Both the position numbers and the translations under genes were made by a program. Under the pieces are notes generated by a model. It searched no databases. It was not told the origin of the DNA and saw only the letters and a program-made list of their open reading frames with translations. 58,512 bases of DNA, taken from positions 1-58,512 of the forward strand of contig NZ_JACOOJ010000036.1 of the NCBI RefSeq assembly GCF_014287585.1, given 5' to 3'. This DNA comes from Parabacteroides hominis. Lineage in GTDB: Bacteria > Bacteroidota > Bacteroidia > Bacteroidales > Tannerellaceae. Of this stretch, positions 6,958 to 16,384 are shown piece after piece; position 1 is the first letter of the stretch, and each line of letters opens with the position of its first letter.

Positions 6958-9321
6958 ATGAAAACACTTATGCGTAATTTTATGAGCATTATCAGGCGAT
7001 TTCAGATAGCTACGTTATTGAATGTTGCCGGACTTTCCGTTGCCTTTGCCGCTTTTTTGGTGATTATGATGCAGATCGAATATGAGCGTAACTTCGACCG
7101 TTGCCATCCGACGGCCGACCGGATTGTCCGCTTGGACAGGCAGCAGATGGAGGAGGATATGTTTGCCCCTATTCTGCCCCGTGCCTTTGCGGATGCCGTC
7201 TACCGGTCGTCGCCCCATATCGAGGCGGCCACGCTGCTGACCATCGATTACCGTAAGCAATACATGACCGTCGGGGAGGAGAACGGGCGGGAAGGGTTCA
7301 CCGAATTGTTGAGAGGTTGCTATCCCGGCCTGGCCGAGGTGTTCGGCTTTACGATCATCGACGGGGATGCGCGTTGCCTGGAACAACCCGAAATGGCCAT
7401 GATGCCGGAAAGCATGGCGCGGCGGATGTTCGGCGAAACGTCGGCCATCGGGAAGAGGCTGCATCTGGAGGAACGGGTTTATTTTAAAGGAGACGTTCGC
7501 GACCTGACGGTCGGAGCGGTCTATCGGGATTTTCCGGGGAACACGCAGTTGGATAATTGCCTGTACACGCGGGTGAACAAAATGTTTGAGAATGATTGGA
7601 CTTCCCAGAATTTTATCGGCTATATGCTGCTCGACAGTCCCGACGCGCGGCAGGTGGTGGAGGACAGCTTCAACCAATCGTTCGATTTCAAAGGGCATGG
7701 TTGCGATGAGGGCACTCGGATAGAACTGATTCCGTTGACGGACATTTATTATATGCCGGGGCAGTTGCCGGACTTTTTCGAATGCGGGAATGCCGGTACG
7801 GTGCGCCTGCTTTTCTTCGTCGCCCTGCTGGTCATTGTGATTGCGGGGATCAATTTTACCAATTTCAGCACGTCGCTCGCCCCGATACGGATGAAGAGCA
7901 TCAATACGCAGAAGGTGTTAGGCAGCTCGGTCGCCGAATTGCGCCGGGCGTTGGTGGGCGAGGCGGTCTGCATCAGCGTGCTGGCCTCACTCGTCGCTTT
8001 CCTGCTTGTTTTCTTGTTGAACAGATCGCAGTGGCTGTCGTTTGTCGAGGCTGATACGTTGCTTCAGAACCATCTGCCGTTGATGGGCGGCATGCTGCTG
8101 GTCGCCGTGCTGGTCGGGGTGGTGGCAGGCGCCTATCCGGCCTGGTATATGACCTCTTTTCCGCCTGCATTGGTGTTGAAAGGCAGTTTCGGGCTGTCGC
8201 GGAGCGGGCGGAGGATGCGCACGGCGTTGATCGGCTTCCAGTATGTCGTTTCGATCGGTTTGATCGTCGGGGCGATGTTCGTGCAGTTGCAGAACAACTA
8301 TATGCGCACGTTCAACTTAGGGTTCGACAAGGACCAGGTGGCGATCGTCGAACTGCCTCAAACGATCGTGAAGCAGCATAAGGATGTGTATATCTCCAAG
8401 TTGAAGGAATATGCGGGGATAGAAGATGTCGCTTTCGCCACGTCGGTCATGGGCGGGTCGGATGCCTACTCGATGCTGCCGATGGAGTATGACGGCAAGG
8501 AGTTTTATACCTATATGATCCCCGTGTCGTGGAATTTTCTCCGGGTGATGGGCATCCCCGTTACCGAAGGGCGCGATTTCATGGAGGCGGACGCCAAAAG
8601 GGATTCGGTGGACACTTATATCTATAACCGTTCGGCTCGCGAACGTATGCAGATGGAGGCCGGGCACGAACTGACCGGAAATGGCAACGGATATATAGCC
8701 GGTTTCGCGGGCGATGTGCGGGCTGTCTCTTTCCGCAAGGAGGGGCCGGAGGCGGATATGGCATTTGTCGTGAACGACTGGCCGATGCATGTTTCCTACA
8801 TCCGCTTGAAAGGCGGCACGAATGTGGAGGAGGCGGTCGGGCATATCCGCCGTACCCTTTCGGACATCGATCCGGCTTACCCGTTCGACATCCGTTTCTA
8901 TGACGATGTTTTCAATCACTTGTACCAGAAGGAACAATACCTGAAGAAGATGATCAGCCTTTTCGGGCTGTTGGCCATCGTGATCTCGATTGTCGGCGTG
9001 TTCGGGATGGTGGTCTTCGAGACGCAGTACAGGCGCAAGGAGATCGGCATCCGCAAAGTGCACGGGGCGACGGTAGGGGAGATCTTGGCGATGTTCAACT
9101 TGTTCTATCTGCGTATCGTGGCGGTCTGCTTCGTCATTGCCGCCCCGCTCGCGTGGTACGGCGTGCAGAAGTGGCTGGAGAATTTCTCTTCCCGCACGCC
9201 GGTTTACTGGTGGACGTTCGCCCTCGCCTTCTTAGTGGTGGCCTTAGTCACCGCCCTGACCGTCACCTACCAGAACTGGCAGGCGGCGAATGCGAATCCG
9301 GTGGATAGCGTGAGGGAATAG
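6958..9321 (+). CDS. FtsX/MacB-type ABC transporter permease, paralogue 2
   Basis: This 787-residue permease has the same two-module plan as the gene at 2976. An N-terminal helix (about residues 16-37) is followed by a large periplasmic domain, an FtsX block near residues 280-400, a second periplasmic domain and a C-terminal three-helix block. It ends in NWQAANANPVDSVRE. The ATG at 6958 is preferred to the GTG one codon earlier. It has its own sigma-54 promoter and paired operator, matching those of the ATPase operon, so both should be switched on together. There is no second ATPase gene, which implies that the permeases share the ATPase at 2182. It is closest to paralogue 3 in sequence, which suggests a tandem duplication. 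Confidence 0.9.
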   Translation: MKTLMRNFMSIIRRFQIATLLNVAGLSVAFAAFLVIMMQIEYERNFDRCHPTADRIVRLDRQQMEEDMFAPILPRAFADAVYRSSPHIEAATLLTIDYRKQYMTVGEENGREGFTELLRGCYPGLAEVFGFTIIDGDARCLEQPEMAMMPESMARRMFGETSAIGKRLHLEERVYFKGDVRDLTVGAVYRDFPGNTQLDNCLYTRVNKMFENDWTSQNFIGYMLLDSPDARQVVEDSFNQSFDFKGHGCDEGTRIELIPLTDIYYMPGQLPDFFECGNAGTVRLLFFVALLVIVIAGINFTNFSTSLAPIRMKSINTQKVLGSSVAELRRALVGEAVCISVLASLVAFLLVFLLNRSQWLSFVEADTLLQNHLPLMGGMLLVAVLVGVVAGAYPAWYMTSFPPALVLKGSFGLSRSGRRMRTALIGFQYVVSIGLIVGAMFVQLQNNYMRTFNLGFDKDQVAIVELPQTIVKQHKDVYISKLKEYAGIEDVAFATSVMGGSDAYSMLPMEYDGKEFYTYMIPVSWNFLRVMGIPVTEGRDFMEADAKRDSVDTYIYNRSARERMQMEAGHELTGNGNGYIAGFAGDVRAVSFRKEGPEADMAFVVNDWPMHVSYIRLKGGTNVEEAVGHIRRTLSDIDPAYPFDIRFYDDVFNHLYQKEQYLKKMISLFGLLAIVISIVGVFGMVVFETQYRRKEIGIRKVHGATVGEILAMFNLFYLRIVAVCFVIAAPLAWYGVQKWLENFSSRTPVYWWTFALAFLVVALVTALTVTYQNWQAANANPVDSVRE

Positions 9322-9872
9322 TTGCTTTTCTCTTGAAAGAAAAGTAACCAAAAGTTCAAGGCTTAACCGTCTGGGCTACTCCGGTCAAAGACTTCGCTGT
9401 CGCCTGCGAAACTCGCTCCGCTCAGACAGCGCAGGCTCCTGCCGCTCCGTCTTTGCCCTCCGCTTAACGCCCATCCGCTTAGGCCTGAAGTAGAGCCTGA
9501 CGGCTCTCTTGGGATTGCCGATACCGCCTGTCCTTCTGCGGCCCCGTGTCAAGCACGGTGACAAGGCCCCCCTCTTCCCGCACTTGATGCGGGATCGCAA
9601 AAAAGCAGGCAGTATCGGCATTTGCAAAAGAACAGGCAGTATCGAGCATTCGCAAAAGAACAGGCGGTATCGGCCATCCCAAGAGAAAGCTCCGCTTTCT
9701 AAGATAGGCCTAAGCTGGCGAGCGTAAAGCGCAGTGACCGGAGTGAGCGCCCGGAGCCTGCGCTGTCTGAGCGAAGCGAGTTTCGCAGGCGACAGCGAAC
9801 CGGAGGGAACGGAGTAGCTCGCCAGCTTAAGCCTTGATCTTTTGGTTACTTTTGGATCAAGCCAAAAGTAAC
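9321..9872. repeat. Complete mosaic inverted-repeat element, copy with three internal units
   Basis: The 552-bp element starts at the G of the permease 2 stop codon and ends at the hairpin 9845-9872. Its two ends are long inverted repeats: the left arm reading AACCAAAAGTTCAAGGCTTA and the CGCTGTCGCCTGCGAAACTC core recur as reverse complements in the right arm. The centre holds GC hairpins and three 27-28 bp direct units (starting 9597, 9624 and 9652). It is non-coding; the minus-strand ORF through it is a translated repeat. Confidence 0.85.
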
Positions 9873-9915
9873 AGAACAATATATAAAGTAAGTAAGAATT
9901 AAAAATAAAATAATA

Positions 9916-12297
9916 ATGAAAACAATCTTGCGCAACTTCCTAAGCGTCCTCAGACGTTTCCGGATGGCAGTCGGGCTGAATGTCATAGGCTTGTCTGTCG
10001 CTTTTACCGCATTTCTGGTCATTATGATGCAGGTAAGCTACGACCATAGTTTCGATCGTTGCCATCCGAAGGCAGAGCGAATCTTCATGGCCGAACTCTG
10101 CGACAGTATGATGGCTGACTGCCGTGTGATCTACCCCGGTGCGTTCCCCGACGTGCTGATCGCCTCCTCTCCCCATATCGAGGCGGGGACGATGATCACC
10201 CCATACGACAAACTAAACTACCTTTCGACCGGACAGGAAAGCGACGCAGAAGGTTTTCGCGAGAAAGTGACGACCTGCCATCCCGCTATCGTGGATATAT
10301 TCGGATTCTCTTTTGTCGAAGGAGATAAAGATTGCCTCGCCGATCCAGAGAAGGCTATTATCCCGGAAAGCATGGCCCGCCGGATGTTCGGCGGCGAATC
10401 GGCCATAGGCCGGCAAATACATTTCAAAGAAGGCGTCTGGACGAAGGACCACCGCGACCTGACTGTGGGCGGGGTCTACCGTGATTTCCCGGAGAACACG
10501 CAGTTGGGCAACGTGATCTACTCCGCAATCGACGCCCCTTACCATAAACCTACCGAGTGGGGCGGGTCGAACTGGCTTTGCTACCTGCTCTTGGACAGCC
10601 CCGAATCTGTCCGCGCAGTGGAAGATAACTTCAACCGGACGTTCGATTTCTCGCAAATATGGGGATGCAAAAACTTCCATCTCCGGCTGATCCCGTTCAC
10701 GGAGCTGCATTATATGAATATGCAGGACGTATGGGGAAGCAATCCGCTCAGGACGCAAAGCCCCGAAACGGTGCGCCTGCTCTTTCTTATCGCCTGGCTG
10801 ATCCTGTTGATCGCGGCGGTTAATTATATGAATTTCAGTACCGCGCTCACCCCGATGCGTATCCGGAGCATCAATACGCAGAAGGTGTTGGGGAGTCCGG
10901 CGGGGACGCTCCGCCTGTCGTTGTTAGTGGAGGCGGCGGGGATTTGCCTGATGGCATACCTGTTGGCGATCCTCTGGGTCTATTTGTTGAACAAAGGGCA
11001 ATACCTGTCGTTCGTGGAGGCGGATATCCGTTTGCTGCCCAATCTTTCCATCGTCTTGGGGACGGGGGCGATCGCTTTGCTGGTAGGCGTCTTGGCGGGC
11101 GTCTATCCGGCTTATTATATCACCTCTTTCCCGCCCGCGCTGGTGCTGAAAGGCAGTTTCGGGCTGTCGGCTGCCGGGCGGAAGTTGCGCACGGTGCTGA
11201 TCGGCTTCCAGTATATCGTCTCCATCGCCCTGATTGTCGGGGCTTGCATCATCCAGTTGCAGAACTATTTCATGCGCCATTATGCGCTCGGCTTCGACCG
11301 GGACCAGATCATGATTGCCGAGCTCAGCCAGGATTTATGCATCAAGCACAAGGAGGCTTTAACCAGCCAGTTGATGGAATACCCGGAGATAGAAGGAGTC
11401 GCTTTCTCTGCTCAGAAGGTCGGAGGCGAGGATTCGTATTCCACCTACGAGTTTACGCATAAGGAAGAAACCTTCCCTGGCTTCTTTTTAAACGTCTCCC
11501 CCTCGTTCCTCGATGTGATGGGGATCGAAGTGACGGATGGCAGCCGTTTTTCGCCGTCGGACGACAAAGATGGCAATTTCCATTTTATATTCAACGAGAA
11601 GGCCCGCCGGGCGAACGGACTCGAAGTCGGTGAGATGGTCAACATGGGGTGGGGACCGGGACGGATCACCGGCTTTACCGGCGATGTGATGCTGACTTCG
11701 CTCCGGGAGGAGGAACAGAACATCGCCTTTTGCGTCTCGCCCGACAATAAGTTCCAATGGTTGAGCCATGCCTATATCCGCCTGCGTGCGGGGACGGATG
11801 TGACTAAGGCTGTCAGCCATCTTCGCGAGGTGGTGGCGGGGCTGGATGCTTCCTATCCGTTGGAAGTCGAGTTCTACGATTCGCTCTATAACCGGCTTTA
11901 CCACCGCGAGGAGTTCGTGAAGAAGATGGTGACTGGGGCGAGCCTGCTGGCTATCCTGATCTCGATCGTCGGTGTCTTCGGCCTGGTGATCTTCGAGACG
12001 CAGTACCGCCGACGGGAGATCGGCATCCGCAAGGTCTACGGGGCGTCGGTGGCGGATATCCTGCTGATGTTTAACCGCAAATATCTTTCTATCGTCATGG
12101 TATGCTTCATCCTTGCCACGCCGGTCGCTTATTTGTCAGCCGTCGGCTGGCTCGAAAACTTCGCCTATCGTACGCCCGTCTATTGGTGGGTGTTCGCCCT
12201 TGCTTTCGGCATCATCTTCCTCGTCACCTTCCTGACCGTCTCCTTCCAGAACTGGCGTACGGCGAATGCGAATCCGGTGGATAGCGTGAGGGAATAG
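9916..12297 (+). CDS. FtsX/MacB-type ABC transporter permease, paralogue 3
   Basis: This 793-residue permease is built like paralogue 2 and clearly related to it along its whole length. The N-terminus (LRNFLSVLRRFRMAVGLNVI) and the C-terminus (ANANPVDSVRE) are nearly shared. It has two MacB-like periplasmic domains and two FtsX-like membrane blocks. No sigma-54 box was found in the 594 bp upstream, which are filled by the mosaic repeat. It may therefore depend on read-through from paralogue 2, or on a weak promoter in the AT-rich 40 bp before the ATG. It ends directly at another copy of the repeat element. Substrate unknown. Confidence 0.9.
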   Translation: MKTILRNFLSVLRRFRMAVGLNVIGLSVAFTAFLVIMMQVSYDHSFDRCHPKAERIFMAELCDSMMADCRVIYPGAFPDVLIASSPHIEAGTMITPYDKLNYLSTGQESDAEGFREKVTTCHPAIVDIFGFSFVEGDKDCLADPEKAIIPESMARRMFGGESAIGRQIHFKEGVWTKDHRDLTVGGVYRDFPENTQLGNVIYSAIDAPYHKPTEWGGSNWLCYLLLDSPESVRAVEDNFNRTFDFSQIWGCKNFHLRLIPFTELHYMNMQDVWGSNPLRTQSPETVRLLFLIAWLILLIAAVNYMNFSTALTPMRIRSINTQKVLGSPAGTLRLSLLVEAAGICLMAYLLAILWVYLLNKGQYLSFVEADIRLLPNLSIVLGTGAIALLVGVLAGVYPAYYITSFPPALVLKGSFGLSAAGRKLRTVLIGFQYIVSIALIVGACIIQLQNYFMRHYALGFDRDQIMIAELSQDLCIKHKEALTSQLMEYPEIEGVAFSAQKVGGEDSYSTYEFTHKEETFPGFFLNVSPSFLDVMGIEVTDGSRFSPSDDKDGNFHFIFNEKARRANGLEVGEMVNMGWGPGRITGFTGDVMLTSLREEEQNIAFCVSPDNKFQWLSHAYIRLRAGTDVTKAVSHLREVVAGLDASYPLEVEFYDSLYNRLYHREEFVKKMVTGASLLAILISIVGVFGLVIFETQYRRREIGIRKVYGASVADILLMFNRKYLSIVMVCFILATPVAYLSAVGWLENFAYRTPVYWWVFALAFGIIFLVTFLTVSFQNWRTANANPVDSVRE

Positions 12298-12875
12298 TTG
12301 CTTTTCTCTTGAAAGAAAAGTAACCAAAAGTTCAAGGCTTAACCGTCTGGGCTACTCCGGTCAAAGACTCCGCTGTCGCCTGCGAAACTCGCTCCGCTCA
12401 GACAGCGCAGGCTCCTGCCGCTCCGTCTTTGCCCTCCGCTTAACGCCCATCCGCTTAGGCCTGAATAGAGCCTGACGGCTCTCTTGGGATTGCCGATACC
12501 GCCTGTCCTTCAGCGGCCCCGTGTCAAGCACGGGGACAAGGCCCCCCTCTTCCCGCACTTGATGCGGGATCGCAAAAAAGCAGGCAGTATCGAGCATTCG
12601 CAAAAGAGCAGGCGGTATCGGCAATTGCAAAAGAACAGTCAGTATCGAGCATTCGCAAAAGAACAGGCAGTATCGGCCATCCCAAAAGAAAGCTCCGCTT
12701 TCTAAGAAAGGCCTAAGCTGGCGAGCGTAAAGCGCAGTGACCGGAGTGAGCGCCCGGAGCCTGCGCTGTCTGAGCGAAGCGAGTTTCGCAGGCGACAGCG
12801 AACCGGAGGGAACGGAGTAGCTCGCCAGGTTAAGCCTTGATCTTTTGGTTACTTTTGGATCAAGCCAAAAGTAAC
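12297..12875. repeat. Complete mosaic inverted-repeat element, copy with four internal units
   Basis: The 579-bp element is almost identical to that at 9321-9872. The 27-bp length difference is accounted for by one extra internal direct unit (starts at 12572, 12600, 12627 and 12655). It fits exactly between two convergent genes: its first base is the last base of the permease 3 stop codon, and it ends 3 bp before the histidine kinase stop. It would form large hairpins when read from either side. Confidence 0.85.
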
Positions 12876-12878
12876 GAA

Positions 12879-14648
12879 TCAGATTTTCTTCTTCAATGTA
12901 AAGAAAAACGTCATCCCTTTCCCCAGCCCGCTCTTGGCGGAAATCTGTCCTTTGTGGAAGTTCACGCCGTTCTTGACGATGGAGAGTCCCAGGCCCGTGC
13001 CGCCGACCTTGCGGCTGCGCCCTTTGTCGACGCGGTAGAAACGTTCGAAGATGCGGTTCACATGCTCTTCCGAGACGCCGACCCCGTTGTCCGAGAAGCT
13101 GAAGTAATAGAACTTCGGGTCCTCCTTGTAGCAGTTGACCGTGATATGGATGCCCTCGCCCGCGTATGCGATCGCATTGTCGTAGAGGTTGCGGAAGATC
13201 GAGTAGAGCAGCGAATAGTTGCCATAGATCGCCGGGTTGCCCGGAAGTATCACCTCTGTCGTGATCTTCTTTTCCTCTATCTCCTTCGAACATTCCTTTT
13301 CGATCTCGCCGACCAGTTTCCGGATGTTCACTTCCGACAGTTCGAACATCTCGGAAGCCTCGTCCAGGCGGTTCAACACCGAAATGTCGCGCAGCAGCCC
13401 CGTGAGCCTCGTGCTTTGCGAGTAGCAGCGTTCGAGGAAGAACCGGTGCTTGTCGTCCGGCAACTGCGGGTTGCTGATGATCGTTTCGAGGTAGCCCTGG
13501 ATGCTGCTGACGGGAGTTTTCAGCTCGTGCGCCACGTTCTGCGTCAGTTGCCGTTTCATCCGGCTCTCTTCCTCCTGGCGGGATATGTCGTTGATGGAAA
13601 TCTCGTAGCTGTTGTCGAGGAACAAGATGCATTCGATCAGGAAAATCTTCCCGTTCTTGTCCACCGTGACCGATTCGCGCAGCACTTTCCGCTTGCGGTT
13701 CGTGTTCGGGATGTTTTTGGAGAGGAACATATGGATCGGTTCCAGTTCCGGGATGTCGATCGCGTCCTCCGACTGCCGTATCTGCATGTCGGAAATCAGG
13801 TTCGCGAACTGTACGAACTGGATGTTGGACAATATCTCCCTCCCTTCCGACGTGAACATGGCAAAGCCCTCTTTCGCGTACTGGAAATGCTTGATCAGCT
13901 TCTCGCGTTCCATCGAAAGCTCGTCTTTCGCCTTCTGTTGGCGGTGGTAAAGCCTGACGATGTTCTTCGAAATGTCCCCAAGCTCGTCGTTTGGAAAGAC
14001 ATATTCGTTCTCCGGTATGCGGTCTTTCTCCACATTCAGGGCGAAGTCGCGCAGTTTCGAGATCGTCCGCCCGATGCTGAACGTGAAACGGGAGAGGACG
14101 AAGAAGAATATCAGCGTCATCAATGCCATAAAGTAGATGAAATCCTTGTCGATCGTCAGCACACGCTGCGTGTAGGGGTCCCAGGGGAGGGCGGAACGGT
14201 AGATGTACCCCCCGATATTCGTCGCTGTATAGAAGTAACGCTTGCCCGTCGAGTTGGACGAGCGGATGGCAAACCCTTCATTGTAGAGGCGTGCCTTGCG
14301 CACTTCGCTGCGGTCGTTATGGTTGTTGAACTCCTCGGCGCCGCTATTGTCGAACAGCACTTTCCCCGCCGGGTCGATAATCGTGACGCGAAGGTCCTTC
14401 TGAGGGATGTCGTCGATGAACCGGTGGACCACCTTATTGATATTTTCGGCCTGCTGCGTGCGGCGAAACAGCTGGTAGTTGTAATTTCCTAACACGTTAT
14501 TCAACTTCTCCTGGGCAAACTCCCGCTCCCGCTGATATTGGAACAGCAGGAAACAGACCGTGAACCCCAGGAACATGGCGAATATCGACCAGAAAAGCCG
14601 CTGGCTGAAAGGTATTCTGCTTTTTGTTGTTGATTCTATCTTGACCAT
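12879..14648 (-). CDS. Membrane sensor histidine kinase (PhoR-like)
   Basis: This 589-residue sensor kinase has an N-terminal membrane helix (about residues 15-36), a periplasmic sensor of about 140 residues and a second helix (FIYFMALMTLIFFFVL). A HAMP-like linker and a PAS-like segment follow. The catalytic core has the H-box NVAHELKTPVSSIQGYL, an N-box with NLYDNAIAYAG, DNGVGVSEEHVNRIFERF, and GGTGLGLSIVK. All catalytic residues are present. The ATG at 14648 is preferred because the upstream in-frame extension translates a hairpin repeat. It is 95 bp downstream of the response regulator on the same strand. The signal is unknown; the nearness to envelope transporters suggests envelope status. 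Confidence 0.93.
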   Translation of the reverse strand: MVKIESTTKSRIPFSQRLFWSIFAMFLGFTVCFLLFQYQREREFAQEKLNNVLGNYNYQLFRRTQQAENINKVVHRFIDDIPQKDLRVTIIDPAGKVLFDNSGAEEFNNHNDRSEVRKARLYNEGFAIRSSNSTGKRYFYTATNIGGYIYRSALPWDPYTQRVLTIDKDFIYFMALMTLIFFFVLSRFTFSIGRTISKLRDFALNVEKDRIPENEYVFPNDELGDISKNIVRLYHRQQKAKDELSMEREKLIKHFQYAKEGFAMFTSEGREILSNIQFVQFANLISDMQIRQSEDAIDIPELEPIHMFLSKNIPNTNRKRKVLRESVTVDKNGKIFLIECILFLDNSYEISINDISRQEEESRMKRQLTQNVAHELKTPVSSIQGYLETIISNPQLPDDKHRFFLERCYSQSTRLTGLLRDISVLNRLDEASEMFELSEVNIRKLVGEIEKECSKEIEEKKITTEVILPGNPAIYGNYSLLYSIFRNLYDNAIAYAGEGIHITVNCYKEDPKFYYFSFSDNGVGVSEEHVNRIFERFYRVDKGRSRKVGGTGLGLSIVKNGVNFHKGQISAKSGLGKGMTFFFTLKKKI

Positions 14649-14654
14649 AATATG

Positions 14655-14755
14655 AGTTGAAAGTTGAAAATTAAAAATTGAAAGTTGGGAGTTGAAAGTT
14701 GGGAGTTGAGGTCTGTGTGTCCTCCACTTTCCACTCTCCACTTTCAACTCTCAAA
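14655..14755. repeat. Hairpin repeat of the GTTGAAAG/CTTTCAAC family
   Basis: Left arm 14655-14710 is built from repeated GTTGAAAG and GGGAGTTGA words. The right arm (about 14722-14755) carries the complementary CTTTCCACTC and CTTTCAACTC words. The same family occurs inside the coding sequence at 21833-21921. Here the right arm overlaps the end of the response regulator gene and supplies its TGA stop. Confidence 0.75.
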
Positions 14756-15430
14756 GCAGTATCCGAAACCGAGGCGCGTCACGATGTTCTTGCCGTACGG
14801 CCCGATTTTCTTGCGCAGGCGGGTGATGTTGACGTCGATCGTACGGTCGAGCACATATACTTCGTCTTTCCATATCCGGGAAAGGATTTCTTCGCGCGAG
14901 AACACGTTCCCTTTGTTTTCGAGGAGGAGTTTCAGTATCTCGAATTCCTTTTTGGTGAGCGGGACTTCCCGCCCGTCGACAGAGGCTTTGATGCGTCGCG
15001 TGTCGAGCGAAAGGGTTTCGTATTTGAGACATTCGCTTTCCTGCACTTTCTCCTTGTCCGATGTGCGGCGCAGCACGGCTTTCACGCGTGCCACCACCTG
15101 GCGGATGGAGAAGGGCTTGGATATATAGTCGTCGGCGCCTAAGTTGAAACCTGTCAGCATATCGTTTTCGGTGTCTTTGGCAGTCAGGAAAATGATGGGG
15201 ATATTGGCCGTCTTTTCTTCTTTCCTGAGGATACTGGCCATCTTGAATCCGGATATTTCACCCATCATGACGTCTAAAAGCAGCAACCGGTAGGAGGCAA
15301 TGTCCATCTTCAATGCTTCTTCGGCGCTGAAAGCCGTGTCTACCTCATACCCTTCTATCTCAAGATTGAACTTGAGGATCTCGCATAAATCCTCTTCATC
15401 GTCCACTACAAGAATCTTCGGCATATCCAT
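14744..15430 (-). CDS. OmpR/PhoB-family response regulator
   Basis: This 228-residue regulator has a receiver domain with acidic pair DDEEDLC, phospho-acceptor Asp in LLLDVMMGE, Thr in FLTAKD and Lys in YISKPFS. It ends in a winged-helix DNA-binding domain (LTKKEFEILKLL...TIDVNITRLRKKIG). It pairs with the kinase just downstream. Translation may start at 15430 or two codons later. The last two residues and the stop codon lie within a hairpin repeat arm, so the C-terminus has probably been reshaped by the repeat. It is not a sigma-54 activator (no AAA+ domain), so it cannot by itself explain the RpoN promoters upstream of the permeases. Confidence 0.93.
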   Translation of the reverse strand: MDMPKILVVDDEEDLCEILKFNLEIEGYEVDTAFSAEEALKMDIASYRLLLLDVMMGEISGFKMASILRKEEKTANIPIIFLTAKDTENDMLTGFNLGADDYISKPFSIRQVVARVKAVLRRTSDKEKVQESECLKYETLSLDTRRIKASVDGREVPLTKKEFEILKLLLENKGNVFSREEILSRIWKDEVYVLDRTIDVNITRLRKKIGPYGKNIVTRLGFGYCFES

Positions 15431-15534
15431 AATCTTTGTCTCTTATTTATTACAAATACAATTTATTTCTGCAAAGGACGCGGTTCCGTATTTCGATGGA
15501 ATGAAATACATGTTACAATCGCGTTACAAATGCA

Positions 15535-16380
15535 TCAGATCGCCACATCCTGCCAGTGTCCGCCGACCAGTTCGCGGGTAGACCTGAAGCCTGCCTTTTC
15601 CAGCAGTCCGAATGCATCCGCACGTCCGTCATTCACTAAGTCGGGGTAGTGGCAGTCGGAGTTTACCATCACCGGAATGCCCAGTTCGCAAAGTTTGTGC
15701 AGGTAATCCCTATGCGGATAGGTCTCCTGTTTTTTCGAGAGGTTTTTCGTGTTGACCTCGACCATCAGCCCCTTTTCGGCGATCAGGTGCAGGCATTCGT
15801 TGAGCGGCTTTTGATACCAGCCCGCTTGCAGGTCGAAGCCTTCGCACTTATGGCCGTTCATGTAGATCTTGTCCATGTGGCCGACGATGTCGATCCCGCC
15901 TGCCTCGATCATTTGCTGCGTGGAGTTGAAATAATGGGCGACTAACTTGCGGATATCCCCGTCATAGTAGTGGTCGACGGACTTCTGGTATTCCCGGAAA
16001 GAGCCGTCCATGCAAACCATATTCTCTTCCGCAAGCGGCTGTGCGACCGGCAGGAAGTGGATGGAGCCGATGCGGTAATCGAGCGGCAGGTTACGGAAGT
16101 AGGGGATGGACGCGTTGTAGCTCTCGTCTAAGAAATCGATTTCCAGTCCTACATATATTTCCAGCCGGTCGCTGTATTTCTTTTTCAGCCGTTCTATCTC
16201 CATCAGATATTCGGGCATATCATCTTTCGACATGTTCCAGAATGTTTCGAACGGCAATGGCGAATGGGAAGAAAAGCCGTAGGCGCGGAATCCGTGCGAA
16301 ACAGCGAATTTAACGAAATCTTCCGGCGTGCTCCGCCCGTCACAGAATGTACAATGGCTATGATAGTTACTGAGTTGCAT
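15535..16380 (-). CDS. PHP-family histidinol phosphatase
   Basis: This 281-residue PHP-domain phosphoesterase resembles HisK-type histidinol-phosphatases, which hydrolyse L-histidinol phosphate in histidine synthesis. Metal-binding motifs are present: HSH near the N-terminus (YHSHCTFCDG), the conserved Glu in VGLEIDF, a His in IVGHMDKI, and the C-terminal NSDCHYPDL. It ends near the full family length. No other histidine genes are in the window, so the gene is detached from a his operon. A 38-codon ORF ends 4 bp upstream and a TAnnTTTG box lies further upstream. Related PHP enzymes act on other phosphates, so substrate is probable rather than certain. Confidence 0.85.
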   Translation of the reverse strand: MQLSNYHSHCTFCDGRSTPEDFVKFAVSHGFRAYGFSSHSPLPFETFWNMSKDDMPEYLMEIERLKKKYSDRLEIYVGLEIDFLDESYNASIPYFRNLPLDYRIGSIHFLPVAQPLAEENMVCMDGSFREYQKSVDHYYDGDIRKLVAHYFNSTQQMIEAGGIDIVGHMDKIYMNGHKCEGFDLQAGWYQKPLNECLHLIAEKGLMVEVNTKNLSKKQETYPHRDYLHKLCELGIPVMVNSDCHYPDLVNDGRADAFGLLEKAGFRSTRELVGGHWQDVAI

Positions 16381-16384
16381 AAAA

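Noticed and set aside
9385..9879. 164-codon minus-strand ORF with a phrase seen in many Bacteroidales hypothetical proteins
   Set aside because: It translates the mosaic repeat; its other copy at 12.4-12.9 kb is interrupted differently, as expected for non-coding DNA.
12361..13632. 423-codon minus-strand ORF overlapping the repeat and the kinase gene
   Set aside because: It runs antisense-frame through the kinase and then translates the mosaic repeat; the kinase frame has full catalytic motifs.
12837..14492. 551-codon plus-strand ORF
   Set aside because: It is the antisense shadow of the histidine kinase, with no domain and a start inside the repeat hairpin.
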